NCBI RefSeq assembly: GCF_030269765.1
Contig: NZ_BSTX01000004.1
Span: 690,990-754,989, forward strand
From: Actinorhabdospora filicis
GTDB lineage: Bacteria; Actinomycetota; Actinomycetes; Mycobacteriales; Micromonosporaceae
Length of the DNA stretch: 64,000 nucleotides
Reading direction: 5' to 3'
The position numbers and the translations under genes were made by a program. The notes below the pieces were generated by a model. That model was not told where the DNA came from and searched no databases. It saw only the letters and a list, made by a program, of their open reading frames with translations. Positions 36,700 to 46,249 of the stretch are shown in pieces (the stretch's first letter is position 1; every line of letters begins with the position of its first letter).

Positions 36700-39429
36700 T
36701 CAGCCCGTGTTCCGCATTCCCGCCGCGATGCCGTTCACCGTGGTCAGCAGCGCCCGCTGGAGCAGCGGGTCGGCCTCGCCGCCGTCGCGGTAGCGGGCCA
36801 GCAGCGAGACCTGGAGGTGGTGCAGCGGCGCCAGATAGCGGTCGCGGACGGCGAAGGTGCGGCGCAGGGCGGGGTTGCCCTCCAGGAGCTGCTCGGATCC
36901 GGTCACGCGCAGGATCTCGGCCACGGTCAGCTCGTGCTCGGCCTTGACGGCGTCGAAGACCGGGCGCAGCTCCTCGTCGGCCAGGACGTCGACGTAGCGG
37001 GCGGAGATGGACAGGTCGGTCTTGGCCAGGGTCATCTCGACGTTGGACACGAAGGTCTTGAAGAAGTTCCAGCGGCCGTACATCTCGTCCAGCAGGTCGC
37101 CCAGTCCCGCCTCGCGGGCGGCCTTGAGGCCGGTGCCCACGCCGAACCAGCCGGGGACGATCTGGCGGGACTGGGTCCAGCCGAAGACCCAGGGGATGGC
37201 GCGGAGGCCGCCCAGGCCCGCGCCGGTGTCGGGGCGCTTGGCGGGGCGGGAGCCGATGTTGAGGGCGCCGAGCAGCTCGGTGGGGGTGACCGCCCAGAAG
37301 TACTCCGGCAGCCGCGGCATGTCCACAAGGGAGCGGTAGGCGGTGTGCGCCCTGGCGCTGACCTGGTCCATGGCGGCGTACCAGGTGTCCAATGTGTCCG
37401 ACTGGAAGCGCGGCTCGGTGTGCAGGAGGGTCGCGCGCAGGACCGCCGAGACGGTCAGTTCGAGGTTCTCGCGCGCCAGGGCCGGCAGGGTGTACTTGTC
37501 GGAGATGACCTCGCCCTGCTCGGTGACCTTGATGGCGCCGTGCAGGGTTCCCCACGGCTGTGCCAGGATCGCCTCCAGGGTGGGGCCGCCGCCGCGGCCG
37601 ACGGTGCCGCCGCGGCCGTGGAAGAGGCGCAGGTTGACGCCGTGCTTGGTGGCCACGTCGCGCAGCTGGCGCTGGGCGCGGTGGATCGACCACTGGGAGG
37701 TGGTGATCCCGGCGTCCTTGTTGGAGTCGGAGTAGCCGAGCATGACCTCCTGGACGTCGCCGCGCGCGGTCACCAGGGCCCGGTACGACGGCACCGACAG
37801 CAGGGCGTCCAGCAGGGTGTCGGCGCTCGCCAGTTCGGCCACGCTCTCCAGCAGCGGCACGAAACCGACCGACGCGCGCCCACTGTGGACGTCGACCAGC
37901 CCGGCCTCGCGGGCCAGGACCACCGCGGCCAGGACGTCGTCGATGCCCTCGGTCATGGAGATGATGTAGGACTCGATGACGTCGGCGCCGTAGCGCTTCT
38001 GGGCCGCGCGGATCGCGCGGAACACCCCGAGGGTCTTGGTGTTGCGCTCGTTCAGCGCGGTGTCCGGTGTGGACAGCGGCCGCCGTCCGGACAGCTCCTT
38101 GGCCAGCAGCGCGGTGCGCGCCGGGCGGGCGGCGTCCTCGTAGGGCGCCGACAGCCCGCCGATGCGCTCGTACATCTCGGCGATGACCGCGTGATGGGCG
38201 GCGGCGTGCTCCCGGACGTCCATGGTCGCCAGCTGGAGCCCGAAGGCGGTGATGGTGCGGATCGCGGTGGCCACCCGGCCGTCGGCGATGAGGCCGCCGT
38301 GATGGGTGGCCAGGGAATCGCGGATCAGCTCCAGATCGGCGATCAGCTCGGCCGCCGAGGCGTAGTCGCGGCCCGGACGGTGGGGCCCGTCGGCGGCGAG
38401 GCGGGCGCGGGTCAGCTCCAGGCGGGTCCGCATCGCGCGGGCCTTGAGGCGGTAGGGCTCCTCGGCGTTGACGCGGCGGAAGCGGTCGCCCAGTTCCGGC
38501 AGCGCGCGCAGGTCCGCCGCGACCGAGGCCAGCAGGGCCTCCGAGGGCTCGGCGAGGCGCTGCGAGACCGACACGTCGGCGATGACGCTGTCCAGCGCGC
38601 GCTCGGCGGCGCGGATGCCGTGCTCGTGCTGGATCAGCAGGACCTCGCGGGTCACCTCCGGCGTCACGAACGGGTTGCCGTCGCGGTCGCCGCCGATCCA
38701 CGTCCCGAAGGACAGGGGACGCGCCGGGGGCGTGGCGCCCAGCTCGGCCAGCGTGCGGTTCAGGTCGTCCAGGACCTGCGGGGCGGCCTCGTTGAACAGG
38801 TCGGCCAGGTAGTAGATGGCGTTGCGAGCCTCGTCGGCGGGCTCGGGACGGTTGACGCGCACCTCGTCGGTCTGCCACAGCAGATCGATCAGCTCCGCCA
38901 GGCGCCGGTCGGTGGCGGCGGTGTCGGCGACACCGGTGACGGCCGCGTCGGCCGCCTCGGCGTCCAGCAGGTCGGCGACCGCGCGCAGCTTCGACAGGAT
39001 CGACCGGCGCGCGGCCTCCGTCGGGTGCGCGGTGAACACCGGGCGGATCGCCAGCTGCGCCGCCCCCCGGGTGATCTCCTCCGGCGACAGGCCGCGCTCG
39101 CGGATCAGCCGCGCGGCGTCGGCGAGGTGCCCGCCGTCCTCGGCGCGCCGCCGCCGCAGCTCACGGGCCCGGTGGACCTGCTCGGCGATGTTGGCCAGGT
39201 GGAAGTAGGTCGCGAACGCGCGCGCGAGGCTGATGGACGTCGGCAGGTCCAGCGCCGACAGGCGCGTCACGGCCAGCTCGTCGCCGGCGCGCACCAGCTT
39301 GCGGGTCTCCTCCACCAGGTCCAGCAGGCCCTGGCCCTCCTGCCGCACCAGGCTCTGCCCGAGCAGCGCCCCCAGTCGGCGTACGTCGGCGCGAAGCGCG
39401 GCGTCGATCGCGGCGGCCTCAACAGACAT
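36700..39429 (-). CDS. ppc: Phosphoenolpyruvate carboxylase
   Basis: The 909-residue enzyme carboxylates PEP to oxaloacetate to refill the TCA cycle. Signatures: VFTAHPTEAARRS with the catalytic His (about 136), GYSDSNKDAGI (about 563-573), the glycine loop RGGTVGRGGGPT (about 603-614) and the C-terminal MRNTG. I chose ATG 39429 (GGGAGA upstream); the frame continues to 39651 only as a mirror of the divergent DM13 gene region. Confidence 0.97.
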   Translation of the reverse strand: MSVEAAAIDAALRADVRRLGALLGQSLVRQEGQGLLDLVEETRKLVRAGDELAVTRLSALDLPTSISLARAFATYFHLANIAEQVHRARELRRRRAEDGGHLADAARLIRERGLSPEEITRGAAQLAIRPVFTAHPTEAARRSILSKLRAVADLLDAEAADAAVTGVADTAATDRRLAELIDLLWQTDEVRVNRPEPADEARNAIYYLADLFNEAAPQVLDDLNRTLAELGATPPARPLSFGTWIGGDRDGNPFVTPEVTREVLLIQHEHGIRAAERALDSVIADVSVSQRLAEPSEALLASVAADLRALPELGDRFRRVNAEEPYRLKARAMRTRLELTRARLAADGPHRPGRDYASAAELIADLELIRDSLATHHGGLIADGRVATAIRTITAFGLQLATMDVREHAAAHHAVIAEMYERIGGLSAPYEDAARPARTALLAKELSGRRPLSTPDTALNERNTKTLGVFRAIRAAQKRYGADVIESYIISMTEGIDDVLAAVVLAREAGLVDVHSGRASVGFVPLLESVAELASADTLLDALLSVPSYRALVTARGDVQEVMLGYSDSNKDAGITTSQWSIHRAQRQLRDVATKHGVNLRLFHGRGGTVGRGGGPTLEAILAQPWGTLHGAIKVTEQGEVISDKYTLPALARENLELTVSAVLRATLLHTEPRFQSDTLDTWYAAMDQVSARAHTAYRSLVDMPRLPEYFWAVTPTELLGALNIGSRPAKRPDTGAGLGGLRAIPWVFGWTQSRQIVPGWFGVGTGLKAAREAGLGDLLDEMYGRWNFFKTFVSNVEMTLAKTDLSISARYVDVLADEELRPVFDAVKAEHELTVAEILRVTGSEQLLEGNPALRRTFAVRDRYLAPLHHLQVSLLARYRDGGEADPLLQRALLTTVNGIAAGMRNTG

Positions 39430-39595
39430 GCTGGTCTCCCTCACGAAGCAGGGGGTGGACGGCGCTGTCCGCGGTCGATGGGCGAATTTTACCGGTGGCG
39501 GCCCGGCCCGGGGGTGAGGCGCGGAACACACCCGTAAGGCTTCCGTAACGGGCCTAACCCTTCCACCCCGCCCCCGGCGGTGCTGCACTGGAGAC

Positions 39596-40105
39596 ATGCT
39601 CCGCAGACTCGCGCGCAAGCCCCTGACCTGGGTGATCATCGCCGTCCTCATCGCCGGGGCCGGCTTCGGGCTCTACTGGTTCCAGCCCTGGCGGCTGTGG
39701 ACGGCCAGCACCGCCCACGACGCGCTGCCGGTCGTCACCGCATCGGACTCCGCCACACCCGGACCGGTGCTGCTCGCCTCGGGGACCTTCGTCGCCCACG
39801 AGCACGAGACCACCGGCACCGTCCAGCTCGTCCGGCAGCCCGACGGCGGCGTGGTCCTGGCCATCGCCGGGCTCGCCACCTCCGACGGGCCCGACGTGCA
39901 CGTGTGGCTCACCGACCAGGCCGTCACCGCCGACGGCTGGAAGGTCTTCGACGACGGATACCACCGGGAGATCGGCAAGCTCCGCGCGAACAACGGCGAC
40001 CAGGTCTACGACGTCCCCGCCGACGTCGACCTCGCCAAGGTGACCAGCGTGTCGATCTGGTGCGAGCGGTTCAGCGTCTCCTTCGGGGCCGCGACGCTCG
40101 CGTAG
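39596..40105 (+). CDS. DM13-domain membrane-anchored protein
   Basis: A 169-residue protein with one N-terminal membrane helix (about 11-29) and an extracytoplasmic DM13 domain: SGTFVAHEHETTGTVQLV, GPDVHVWLTDQAV, GKLRANNGDQVYDVP and VSIWCERFSVSFGAATLA. DM13 domains are thought to take part in redox reactions through a conserved Cys, here in IWCERF. Divergent from ppc. Role in this organism unknown. Confidence 0.85.
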   Translation: MLRRLARKPLTWVIIAVLIAGAGFGLYWFQPWRLWTASTAHDALPVVTASDSATPGPVLLASGTFVAHEHETTGTVQLVRQPDGGVVLAIAGLATSDGPDVHVWLTDQAVTADGWKVFDDGYHREIGKLRANNGDQVYDVPADVDLAKVTSVSIWCERFSVSFGAATLA

Positions 40106-40121
40106 GGGAGCGGGGTGAGGT

Positions 40122-40147
40122 GGGCCGGTGGTGCGCGCCACCGGCCC
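40122..40147 (+). terminator. Hairpin after the DM13 gene
   Basis: GGGCCGGTGG pairs with CCACCGGCCC around a 6-nt loop, 16 bases after the DM13 stop. No T-run. Confidence 0.6.
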
Positions 40148-40258
40148 GCTACATGAGATGCGCCGGGAGGGGGCGGGGGATGCCGGAGGCGACGCCTTCG
40201 GACCATCAGGCCGGTCGATCGTGGCCGCGCGTGCCACTGACACCTGCTCCCGCCCACG

Positions 40259-40286
40259 AAAAAGGCCGGTGGCAACCCCACCGGCC
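40259..40286 (-). terminator. Rho-independent terminator of thioredoxin gene
   Basis: On the minus strand a 9-bp stem (GGCCGGTGG with CCACCGGCC) is followed directly by TTTTT, 53 bases past the trx stop. Confidence 0.88.
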
Positions 40287-40339
40287 CTCACACCACTGCG
40301 CCTCTCACCCCAGAACCGCGGACGGTGGCTTCGCGGGAG

Positions 40340-40699
40340 CTAGTTCTGCTCCTCCACCTGGGCGCGGACCTTGTCCATGTCCAGTTCCTTCACACGCTTG
40401 ATGACCTCGTTGAGGCCACTCTCGGGGAGGACGCCGGGCTGGGCGAAGACGAGGATGCCGTCGCGGAAGGCCATCACGGTCGGGATCGAGGAGATCCCGG
40501 CGGCGCGGGCGAGGTCCTGCTCGGCCTCGGTGTCGACCTTGCCGAAGACCACGTCCTCGTGCTGCTCGCTCACCGACTTGTACGTGGGCGCGAAGCGCTT
40601 GCACGGGCCGCACCAGTCCGCCCACCAGTCGACCAGCACGATCCCCTCGCCGGTGATCGTCTGCTCGAACGTTTCCTTGGTCAGGTCGACGGTGGCCAT
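40340..40699 (-). CDS. trxA: Thioredoxin
   Basis: A 119-residue thioredoxin that reduces protein disulfides. The active site WADWCGPCK has Cys30 and Cys33, and the cis-proline loop is SSIPTVMAF. I chose ATG 40699 with GGAGGA just upstream, because the longer frame to 40825 has no thioredoxin character. Stand-alone gene with its own terminator; no thioredoxin reductase is adjacent. Confidence 0.95.
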   Translation of the reverse strand: MATVDLTKETFEQTITGEGIVLVDWWADWCGPCKRFAPTYKSVSEQHEDVVFGKVDTEAEQDLARAAGISSIPTVMAFRDGILVFAQPGVLPESGLNEVIKRVKELDMDKVRAQVEEQN

Positions 40700-40880
40700 G
40701 GGTCCTCCAGCTCTGGCGTCACGGACGAATACCGTCCGTGGGTATGCAACGACGTCCTCCCGATGACTATTCCACGGGAGCGGGGGCGACGGTGGTGAGC
40801 CGCGGCACTGAACCGAGCTCGCCACGAACCGCCCACCGAGGCGCTAGCGTGTCAACCACGCCGCCAAATGGGAGATTCCC

Positions 40881-41867
40881 GTGAAGAAGCTCATCAACAC
40901 CCCCGGCACACTCCTCACCGACGCGCTCACCGGCTTCGCCGCGGCCCACCCGGCGCTGGACGTCGACGTCCGGCGGCGCATCGTCACCCGCGCACCGACC
41001 CCGGGACGGGTCTCGCTCGTCTCCGGCGGCGGCTCCGGGCACGAACCGCTGCACGCCGGATTCGTCGGGCCCGGCATGCTGCACGCGGCCTGCCCCGGCG
41101 AGGTCTTCACCTCACCCGTGCCCGGCCAGATCCACGCGGCCACCACCGCCGTCAGCGGCGGCGCCGGCGTCCTGCACGTGGTCAAGAACTACACCGGGGA
41201 CGTCCTGAACTTCGCGCTGGCCGCCGAACTCGCCGACGACGACGGCATCGAGATCGCCACCGTGATCGTCGACGACGACGTCGCCGTCGAGGACTCCACC
41301 CACACCGCCGGGCGCCGCGGCACCGGCGCGACCGTCCTGGTCGAGAAGATCGCCGGGGCCGCCGCCGAGAACGGCGAGAAACTGGCCGTGGTCGCCGAAA
41401 TCGCCACCGAGGTCAACGCGCGCAGCCGCTCCTACGGCGTGGCCCTGCGCGCGGGCACCGTCCCCGCCGTCGGCACACCCGGCTTCACCCTCGCCGAAGA
41501 CGAGATGGAATGGGGCATCGGCATCCACGGCGAGCCCGGACGCCGCCGCGGCCCCATCGCCCCCGCCCGCGACATCGCCGCCGGAGCCCTCGACGCCATC
41601 GCCGCCGACATGCCCCTGGAGGGCGAGGTCCTCGTCCTCGTCAACGGCATGGGCGGCACGCCCCTCATGGAGCTCTACGTCATGTTCGCCGAGGTCACCG
41701 CATGGCTGGAGGCGCGCGGCGTGCGCGTGGCGCGCAGCCTCGTCGGCGACTACGTCACCTCACTCGACATGACCGGCTGCTCCATCACCGTCATGAGACT
41801 CACCGGCACCCTGCGCGATCTATGGGACGCGCCCGTCGAGACGCCCGCGCTGAGGTGGGGCCGATGA
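40881..41867 (+). CDS. dhaK: Dihydroxyacetone kinase subunit DhaK
   Basis: Substrate-binding subunit of the PTS-dependent dihydroxyacetone kinase. The 328-residue protein has VSGGGSGHEPLHAGFVG (about 49-65) and the His that binds dihydroxyacetone covalently in GIHGEPGRR (about 214-222). GTG 40881 has GGGAGA upstream. First of three genes dhaK-dhaL-dhaM. No dhaR-type regulator is next to it. Confidence 0.96.
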   Translation: MKKLINTPGTLLTDALTGFAAAHPALDVDVRRRIVTRAPTPGRVSLVSGGGSGHEPLHAGFVGPGMLHAACPGEVFTSPVPGQIHAATTAVSGGAGVLHVVKNYTGDVLNFALAAELADDDGIEIATVIVDDDVAVEDSTHTAGRRGTGATVLVEKIAGAAAENGEKLAVVAEIATEVNARSRSYGVALRAGTVPAVGTPGFTLAEDEMEWGIGIHGEPGRRRGPIAPARDIAAGALDAIAADMPLEGEVLVLVNGMGGTPLMELYVMFAEVTAWLEARGVRVARSLVGDYVTSLDMTGCSITVMRLTGTLRDLWDAPVETPALRWGR

Positions 41868-42451
41868 TGGACGCCGCCCGCACCCGCGCCTGGCTCACCG
41901 CCGCCGCCCGCCTCATCAACGCCAACTCCGGCCACCTCACCGCCCTCGACACCGCCATCGGCGACGGCGACCACGGCCTCAATCTGCGCCGCGGCTTCGA
42001 AGCCGTCACCGCCGAAGCCACCGGCGACACCCCCGGCGCGGTCCTCAAAGCCGCCGGGAACGCCCTCATCGACGCCACCGGCGGAGCCTCCGGGCCCCTC
42101 TACGGCACCTTCTTCCGCCGCGCCGCCAAAGCCCTCGGCGACGCCCCCGAAGTCGACGACGCCGTCTTCGCCCAGGCCCTCGCCGCCGGGCTCGCCGGCG
42201 TCCAGACCCTCGGCGGCGCCGCCGAAGGCGACAAGACCATGGTCGACGCCCTCGCGCCCGCCGTCACCGCCTTCGCCGCCGGCGGCGACGCCGCGGCCGC
42301 CGCCGCCAACGGACGCGACGCCACCGAATCGATGACCGCCCGCAAAGGCCGCGCCAGCTACCTCGGCGAACGCTCCATCGGCCACATCGACCCCGGCGCC
42401 GCCTCCGCCGCCCTGCTGTTCCAGGCGCTCTGCTCGGTGACAACCGACTGA
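41864..42451 (+). CDS. dhaL: Dihydroxyacetone kinase subunit DhaL
   Basis: ADP-binding phosphotransfer subunit, 195 residues. The metal/ADP aspartates lie in AIGDGDHGLNLRRG (about 30-43), and GGASGPLYGTFF and TARKGRASYLGERSIGHIDPGA are family signatures. The start forms an ATGA overlap with dhaK. It takes phosphate from DhaM and passes it to the DhaK-bound substrate, giving dihydroxyacetone phosphate. Confidence 0.96.
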   Translation: MMDAARTRAWLTAAARLINANSGHLTALDTAIGDGDHGLNLRRGFEAVTAEATGDTPGAVLKAAGNALIDATGGASGPLYGTFFRRAAKALGDAPEVDDAVFAQALAAGLAGVQTLGGAAEGDKTMVDALAPAVTAFAAGGDAAAAAANGRDATESMTARKGRASYLGERSIGHIDPGAASAALLFQALCSVTTD

Positions 42452-42497
42452 TCCCGGGTACACGGCCAACCCGCCCCCGCACCGGAGGTAACCGCCC

Positions 42498-42893
42498 ATG
42501 ACCGTCGGCATCGTCCTCGTCTCCCACTCCCCGGCCCTCGCCGAGGGAACCGCCGAACTCGTCCTCTCCCTCACCGCCGGAGGCGTCCGCGTCCTGCCCG
42601 CCGGAGGCAACTCCGACGGCGCGCTCGGCACCAGCCCGCCGCTGATCCTGGACGCCGTCATGCGCGCCAACGAGGACGGCCACGGCGTCCTGCTCATCCC
42701 CGACCTCGGCTCATCGGTGCTCTCGGCCCGGCTGCTCATCGACGACCTCGCCGAAGGCGTCCTCGCGCTCGCCGACGCGCCCTTCGTGGAGGGCGCGGTG
42801 GCCGCCGGAATGGCCGCTTCCACCGGCGGTGACCTCGCCGTCGTGCAGGCCGCGGCGAAGGAGGCGTGGTCCTTCCGGAAGGACCCTGATTAA
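42498..42893 (+). CDS. dhaM: PTS-dependent dihydroxyacetone kinase phosphotransferase DhaM
   Basis: A 131-residue EIIA(Man)-fold protein that relays phosphate from HPr to DhaL. The phosphorylated His is His10 in VSHSPALAEG, and MGGxS-like and LGSSVLSARLL stretches are typical. It is the short single-domain form, without fused HPr or EI domains. GGAGG lies 8 bases before the ATG. Its presence shows that the kinase uses PEP through the PTS and not ATP. Confidence 0.95.
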   Translation: MTVGIVLVSHSPALAEGTAELVLSLTAGGVRVLPAGGNSDGALGTSPPLILDAVMRANEDGHGVLLIPDLGSSVLSARLLIDDLAEGVLALADAPFVEGAVAAGMAASTGGDLAVVQAAAKEAWSFRKDPD

Positions 42894-42977
42894 ACCCTGA
42901 TCGTTCGCCAGAAGGATGGCCGCGCAAAGGTTTCCGGCTACCGTCGAGGAAGGACCTCACCCCCTCCGGAGAACTTC

Positions 42978-44009
42978 ATGCGGATTCTCGTGCTCGGCAC
43001 CGGGCCGGGAGCGGCCAGCGCGCGCCAGTTCGCCCACGCACGCGGGCTCGCACTGGCACGCCACGCCCTCGACCAGGTCGGCTACATCGTCACCGACGAC
43101 ACGGTCAACCCGCGCGACCCGAAGCTGGTCGCGGCCAAGGCCCTGGGCATGCGCGTCATGGACGACACCGAGTTCGTCAACCAGCCCGAAGGGATGCTCC
43201 TCCCGCAGCCGCACGAGGGACACCTGGTGCCCCGGCAGCGCGGCCACCACCCGCATCCGCGCCCGACGGTCGTCGACGACGCCCTGCGCGCCCTGGGCGA
43301 CGCCGCCCGCCGCGCCGACGGCAACGCCGTGCGCAACGTGCTCCGGCAGCTGTTCTCGGTGCTGTGGGCGATCTCCCCGCTGATCACCGGCGGCCTGAGC
43401 ACGCCGATCATCTTCGGGCACGCCGCCGCGAAGCTGAAGTCGGTGCTGCTGGGCATCTGCACCGCCGTCTACGGCGGCATCCTGCTCGGCGTGCTCATCC
43501 TCGGCGGCATCATGGGCGGCGACCTCATCAACGGCGGGCGCGTCCAGCCGAACCCGTTCATCATCGCCGGGGTGTTCGCCATCGTCTTCGGCGGCACCGC
43601 GCACGCCTTCGCCATCCGCAAGAAGGTGTTCGCGCCCGACAAGGCCGAGCCGCAGCCGGCCCGCCGCGTCCCCACCGACGACGTGGAGGCCCGCGCGCTG
43701 GCCCGCCGCGAGCGCCGTCAGCGCGCCCGCGAGATCGCCACCGAGGACCCCGCCCTGGCCGATGAACTCGGCATCGGGCGTCCCGACCTGCGCACCGGAT
43801 ACGACGACGGCGGCCTCATCGACGTGAACGCGGTCCCCGCCGGGGTGCTGGCGGAGATGCGCGGCGTCGACGAGGCCACCGCCGAGAGGATCGTGGAGAT
43901 CCGGGCCCTGAGCGGGCCCTTCACCTCGACCGAGGACCTGATCGTGCGCGCCGACCTCGACCCCGCCTCGCAGCGGATCGTGGAGGAGTACGCGCTCTAC
44001 CGCTCCTGA
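42978..44009 (+). CDS. Membrane protein with BRCT-like and helix-hairpin-helix ends
   Basis: A 343-residue protein of unusual design. Residues 1-75 resemble a BRCT domain (ARQFAHARGL...GYIVTDDTVNPRDPKLVAAKALGMRV is spread over this part; the assignment is tentative). Three hydrophobic segments lie at about 120-210. The C-terminal 70 residues are a ComEA-like helix-hairpin-helix (LIDVNAVPAGVLAEM, then VEIRALSGPF). A TACCGT at 42939-42944 and GAAGGACC upstream may drive it. The function is unknown; both ends suggest contact with nucleic acid or repair proteins. Confidence 0.75.
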   Translation: MRILVLGTGPGAASARQFAHARGLALARHALDQVGYIVTDDTVNPRDPKLVAAKALGMRVMDDTEFVNQPEGMLLPQPHEGHLVPRQRGHHPHPRPTVVDDALRALGDAARRADGNAVRNVLRQLFSVLWAISPLITGGLSTPIIFGHAAAKLKSVLLGICTAVYGGILLGVLILGGIMGGDLINGGRVQPNPFIIAGVFAIVFGGTAHAFAIRKKVFAPDKAEPQPARRVPTDDVEARALARRERRQRAREIATEDPALADELGIGRPDLRTGYDDGGLIDVNAVPAGVLAEMRGVDEATAERIVEIRALSGPFTSTEDLIVRADLDPASQRIVEEYALYRS

Positions 44010-44237
44010 CTACTCGTCCATGGCCCACCAGAGCACGCCGGGACCGCGCCCGCCCTCGTCCTCGAAGGCGACCACGATCTCCCAGTCCTCGTAACCGGCG
44101 GGCTCCGCCGGCGGCTTGAGGCCCTTGCGGAGGGCGTACTCGGTGAGCTCGTCGGTGTCCATCGTCTCGGCGCGGCGGCGCAGGTCGGCCAGCAGCGCCG
44201 GCGGGCCCTCGACGGGACGGTCGTAGTCGTCTTCCAT
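44010..44237 (-). CDS. Small acidic hypothetical protein
   Basis: A 75-residue acidic protein (MEDDYDRPVEG...) with no membrane segment; it contains a short helical part (LLADLRRRAETMDTDELTEY) and a WEIVVAFEDEGG strand region. Start ATG 44237 or GTG 44243. Its stop abuts the stop of the convergent upstream gene. Function unknown. Confidence 0.6.
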   Translation of the reverse strand: MEDDYDRPVEGPPALLADLRRRAETMDTDELTEYALRKGLKPPAEPAGYEDWEIVVAFEDEGGRGPGVLWWAMDE

Positions 44238-44259
44238 GCGCACAGTCTCGCAAAAGCGC

Positions 44260-44285
44260 GGGCCGGACCCATCGAGGTCCGGCCC
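44260..44285 (-). terminator. Terminator after glmS
   Basis: GGGCCGGACC pairs with GGTCCGGCCC around a 6-nt loop, 7 bases past the glmS stop on the minus strand, with GCGCTTTTGCG downstream. It lies just ahead of the small gene's start on the same strand. Confidence 0.75.
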
Positions 44286-44292
44286 TTCACGG

Positions 44293-46146
44293 TTACTCGA
44301 CGGTGACCGACTTCGCCAGGTTGCGCGGCTGGTCGATCTCCAGCCCCAGCGCGCCGGCCACCTCGCAGGCGAAGACCTGCAGCGGCACCGCCGTCAGCAG
44401 CGGCGCCAGGAGCGTCGGCACCACCGGCACGTACACCACCTCGTCGGCGTGCGGGACGACGGCGGTGTCGCCGTCCTCGGCGACCGCGATGACCTTCGCG
44501 CCGCGCGCCTTGACCTCCTGGATGTTGCTCACGACCTTGTCGTGCAGCAGGCCCCGCCCGCGCGGCGAGGGCACGATCACCACGACCGGCGTGCCGTCCT
44601 CGATCAGCGAGATCGGGCCGTGCTTGAGCTCACCGGCGGCGAAGCCCTCGGCGTGCAGGTAGGCCAGTTCCTTGAGCTTCAGCGCGCCCTCCAGCGCCAC
44701 CGGGTAGCCCACGTGGCGTCCGATGAACAGGACCGGCTGCACGCCCGCCAGGGACCGCGCCAGCTCTCGCACCGGGTCCATCGCGGCCAGCACGGTCTGG
44801 ATCTTCTCCGGCATCGCGGCCAGTTCGTCCAGGATCGCGGCGACCTCGTCGGCGTACTTCACGCCCCGGATCTGCGCCAGGTGCAGGCCCACCAGGTAGC
44901 AGGCCACCAGCTGCGTCAGGAACGCCTTGGTGGACGCCACGGCGACCTCAAGACCGGCGCGGGTGTAGAGCACGGCGTCCGACTCGCGCGGGATCGTCGA
45001 GCCGACGGTGTTGCTGATGGCCAGCACGCGCGCCTTCTGCTCCTTGGCGTGGCGCAGCGCCATGATCGTGTCCATGGTCTCCCCGGACTGGGAGATCACG
45101 ATGACCAGCGTCGAGCGGTCCAGGACCGGGTCGCGGTAGCGGAACTCGCTGGCCAGCTCCACCTCGCAGGGCAGGCGCGTCCAGTGCTCGATGGCGTACT
45201 TGGCGACCAGGCCCGCGTGGTACGACGTCCCGCAGGCCACGATGAACACCTTGTCGGTGTCGCGCAGGTCCTGGTCGGACAGCCGGACCTCGTCCAGCGC
45301 GATCTCGCCGGTGGCGGTGAAGCGGCCGCGCAGGGTGTCGCGGACGGCGGTGGGCTGCTCCTCGATCTCCTTGAGCATGAAGTGCTCGTAGCCGCCCTTC
45401 TCGGCGGCGTCGGCGTCCCAGTCGACGGTGTAGGGCGTGGCGTCGGCGGGCAGCCCGTCGAAGCCGGTGACGGTGATGCCGCCGCGGTCGATGGTGACGA
45501 TCTGGTCCTGGCCGAGCTCGACGGCCTCGCGCGTGTACGACAGGAACGCCGACACGTCGGAGGCCAGCCAGTACTCGCCCTCGCCCTTGCCGACCACCAG
45601 CGGCGAGTTGCGGCGGGCGCCCACGACGGTGCCGGGGTCGAGGGCGTCGACGGCGAGGAGGGTGAAGGCGCCGGTGAGGCGGCGGCAGACGCGCGTCATG
45701 GCCTCGGTGAGCCCGGCGCCGGACGCCAGCTCGGCGGCCAGCAGGTGCGCCGCGCACTCGGTGTCGGTGTCGGAGGCGAACTCCACGCCCGTCGCCTCCA
45801 GCTCGGCGCGCAGGACGGCGAAGTTCTCGATGATCCCGTTGTGGATGACCGCCACGCGCCCGTCGGCGCTGCGGTGGGGGTGGGCGTTCCGGTCGGTCGG
45901 GCCGCCGTGCGTGGCCCACCGGGTGTGGCCGATGCCCACCGTCGCGTCCCGGGGGACCGCCTCGGACTCGGCGAGCGCCTTGTCCAGGTTGCCCAGTTTC
46001 CCGGCGCGCTTCTCCACGTAGAGGCCGCCGCCGTCGGGCAGGGCCACGCCCGCGGAGTCGTAGCCCCGGTACTCAAGGCGCCGGAGGCCGTCCATCACGA
46101 CATCGAGCGCCTGTCGCGCTCCCACGTATCCCACAATTCCGCACAC
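44293..46146 (-). CDS. glmS: Glutamine--fructose-6-phosphate aminotransferase
   Basis: The 617-residue enzyme makes glucosamine-6-phosphate from fructose-6-phosphate and glutamine. Cys2 (MCGIVGYVG) is the amidotransferase nucleophile; the glutaminase domain runs to about residue 240, then two SIS domains (VACGTSYHAGLVAKY; GRHVGYPVALEGALKLKELAYLHAEG) and the C-terminal KSVTVE. It feeds GlmM, encoded at 3.6 kb. No glmS ribozyme is visible upstream. Confidence 0.98.
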   Translation of the reverse strand: MCGIVGYVGARQALDVVMDGLRRLEYRGYDSAGVALPDGGGLYVEKRAGKLGNLDKALAESEAVPRDATVGIGHTRWATHGGPTDRNAHPHRSADGRVAVIHNGIIENFAVLRAELEATGVEFASDTDTECAAHLLAAELASGAGLTEAMTRVCRRLTGAFTLLAVDALDPGTVVGARRNSPLVVGKGEGEYWLASDVSAFLSYTREAVELGQDQIVTIDRGGITVTGFDGLPADATPYTVDWDADAAEKGGYEHFMLKEIEEQPTAVRDTLRGRFTATGEIALDEVRLSDQDLRDTDKVFIVACGTSYHAGLVAKYAIEHWTRLPCEVELASEFRYRDPVLDRSTLVIVISQSGETMDTIMALRHAKEQKARVLAISNTVGSTIPRESDAVLYTRAGLEVAVASTKAFLTQLVACYLVGLHLAQIRGVKYADEVAAILDELAAMPEKIQTVLAAMDPVRELARSLAGVQPVLFIGRHVGYPVALEGALKLKELAYLHAEGFAAGELKHGPISLIEDGTPVVVIVPSPRGRGLLHDKVVSNIQEVKARGAKVIAVAEDGDTAVVPHADEVVYVPVVPTLLAPLLTAVPLQVFACEVAGALGLEIDQPRNLAKSVTVE

Positions 46147-46212
46147 GGCCGCGACTGTACCCCAGTTTCAAGCAAAGTGCTTGCGCGGATGGGGGGTGTT
46201 CACGCACGCCTC

Positions 46213-46243
46213 TTGAGCGCGAAATGCGAAGTGGCTTTACAGT
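46213..46243 (+). promoter_or_regulatory. Putative promoter of the GNAT gene at 46250
   Basis: TTGAGC (46213-46218) and TACAGT (46238-46243) are 19 bp apart, and the -10 ends 6 bases before ATG 46250, which fits a leaderless transcript. Confidence 0.5.
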
Positions 46244-46249
46244 TCGGCA

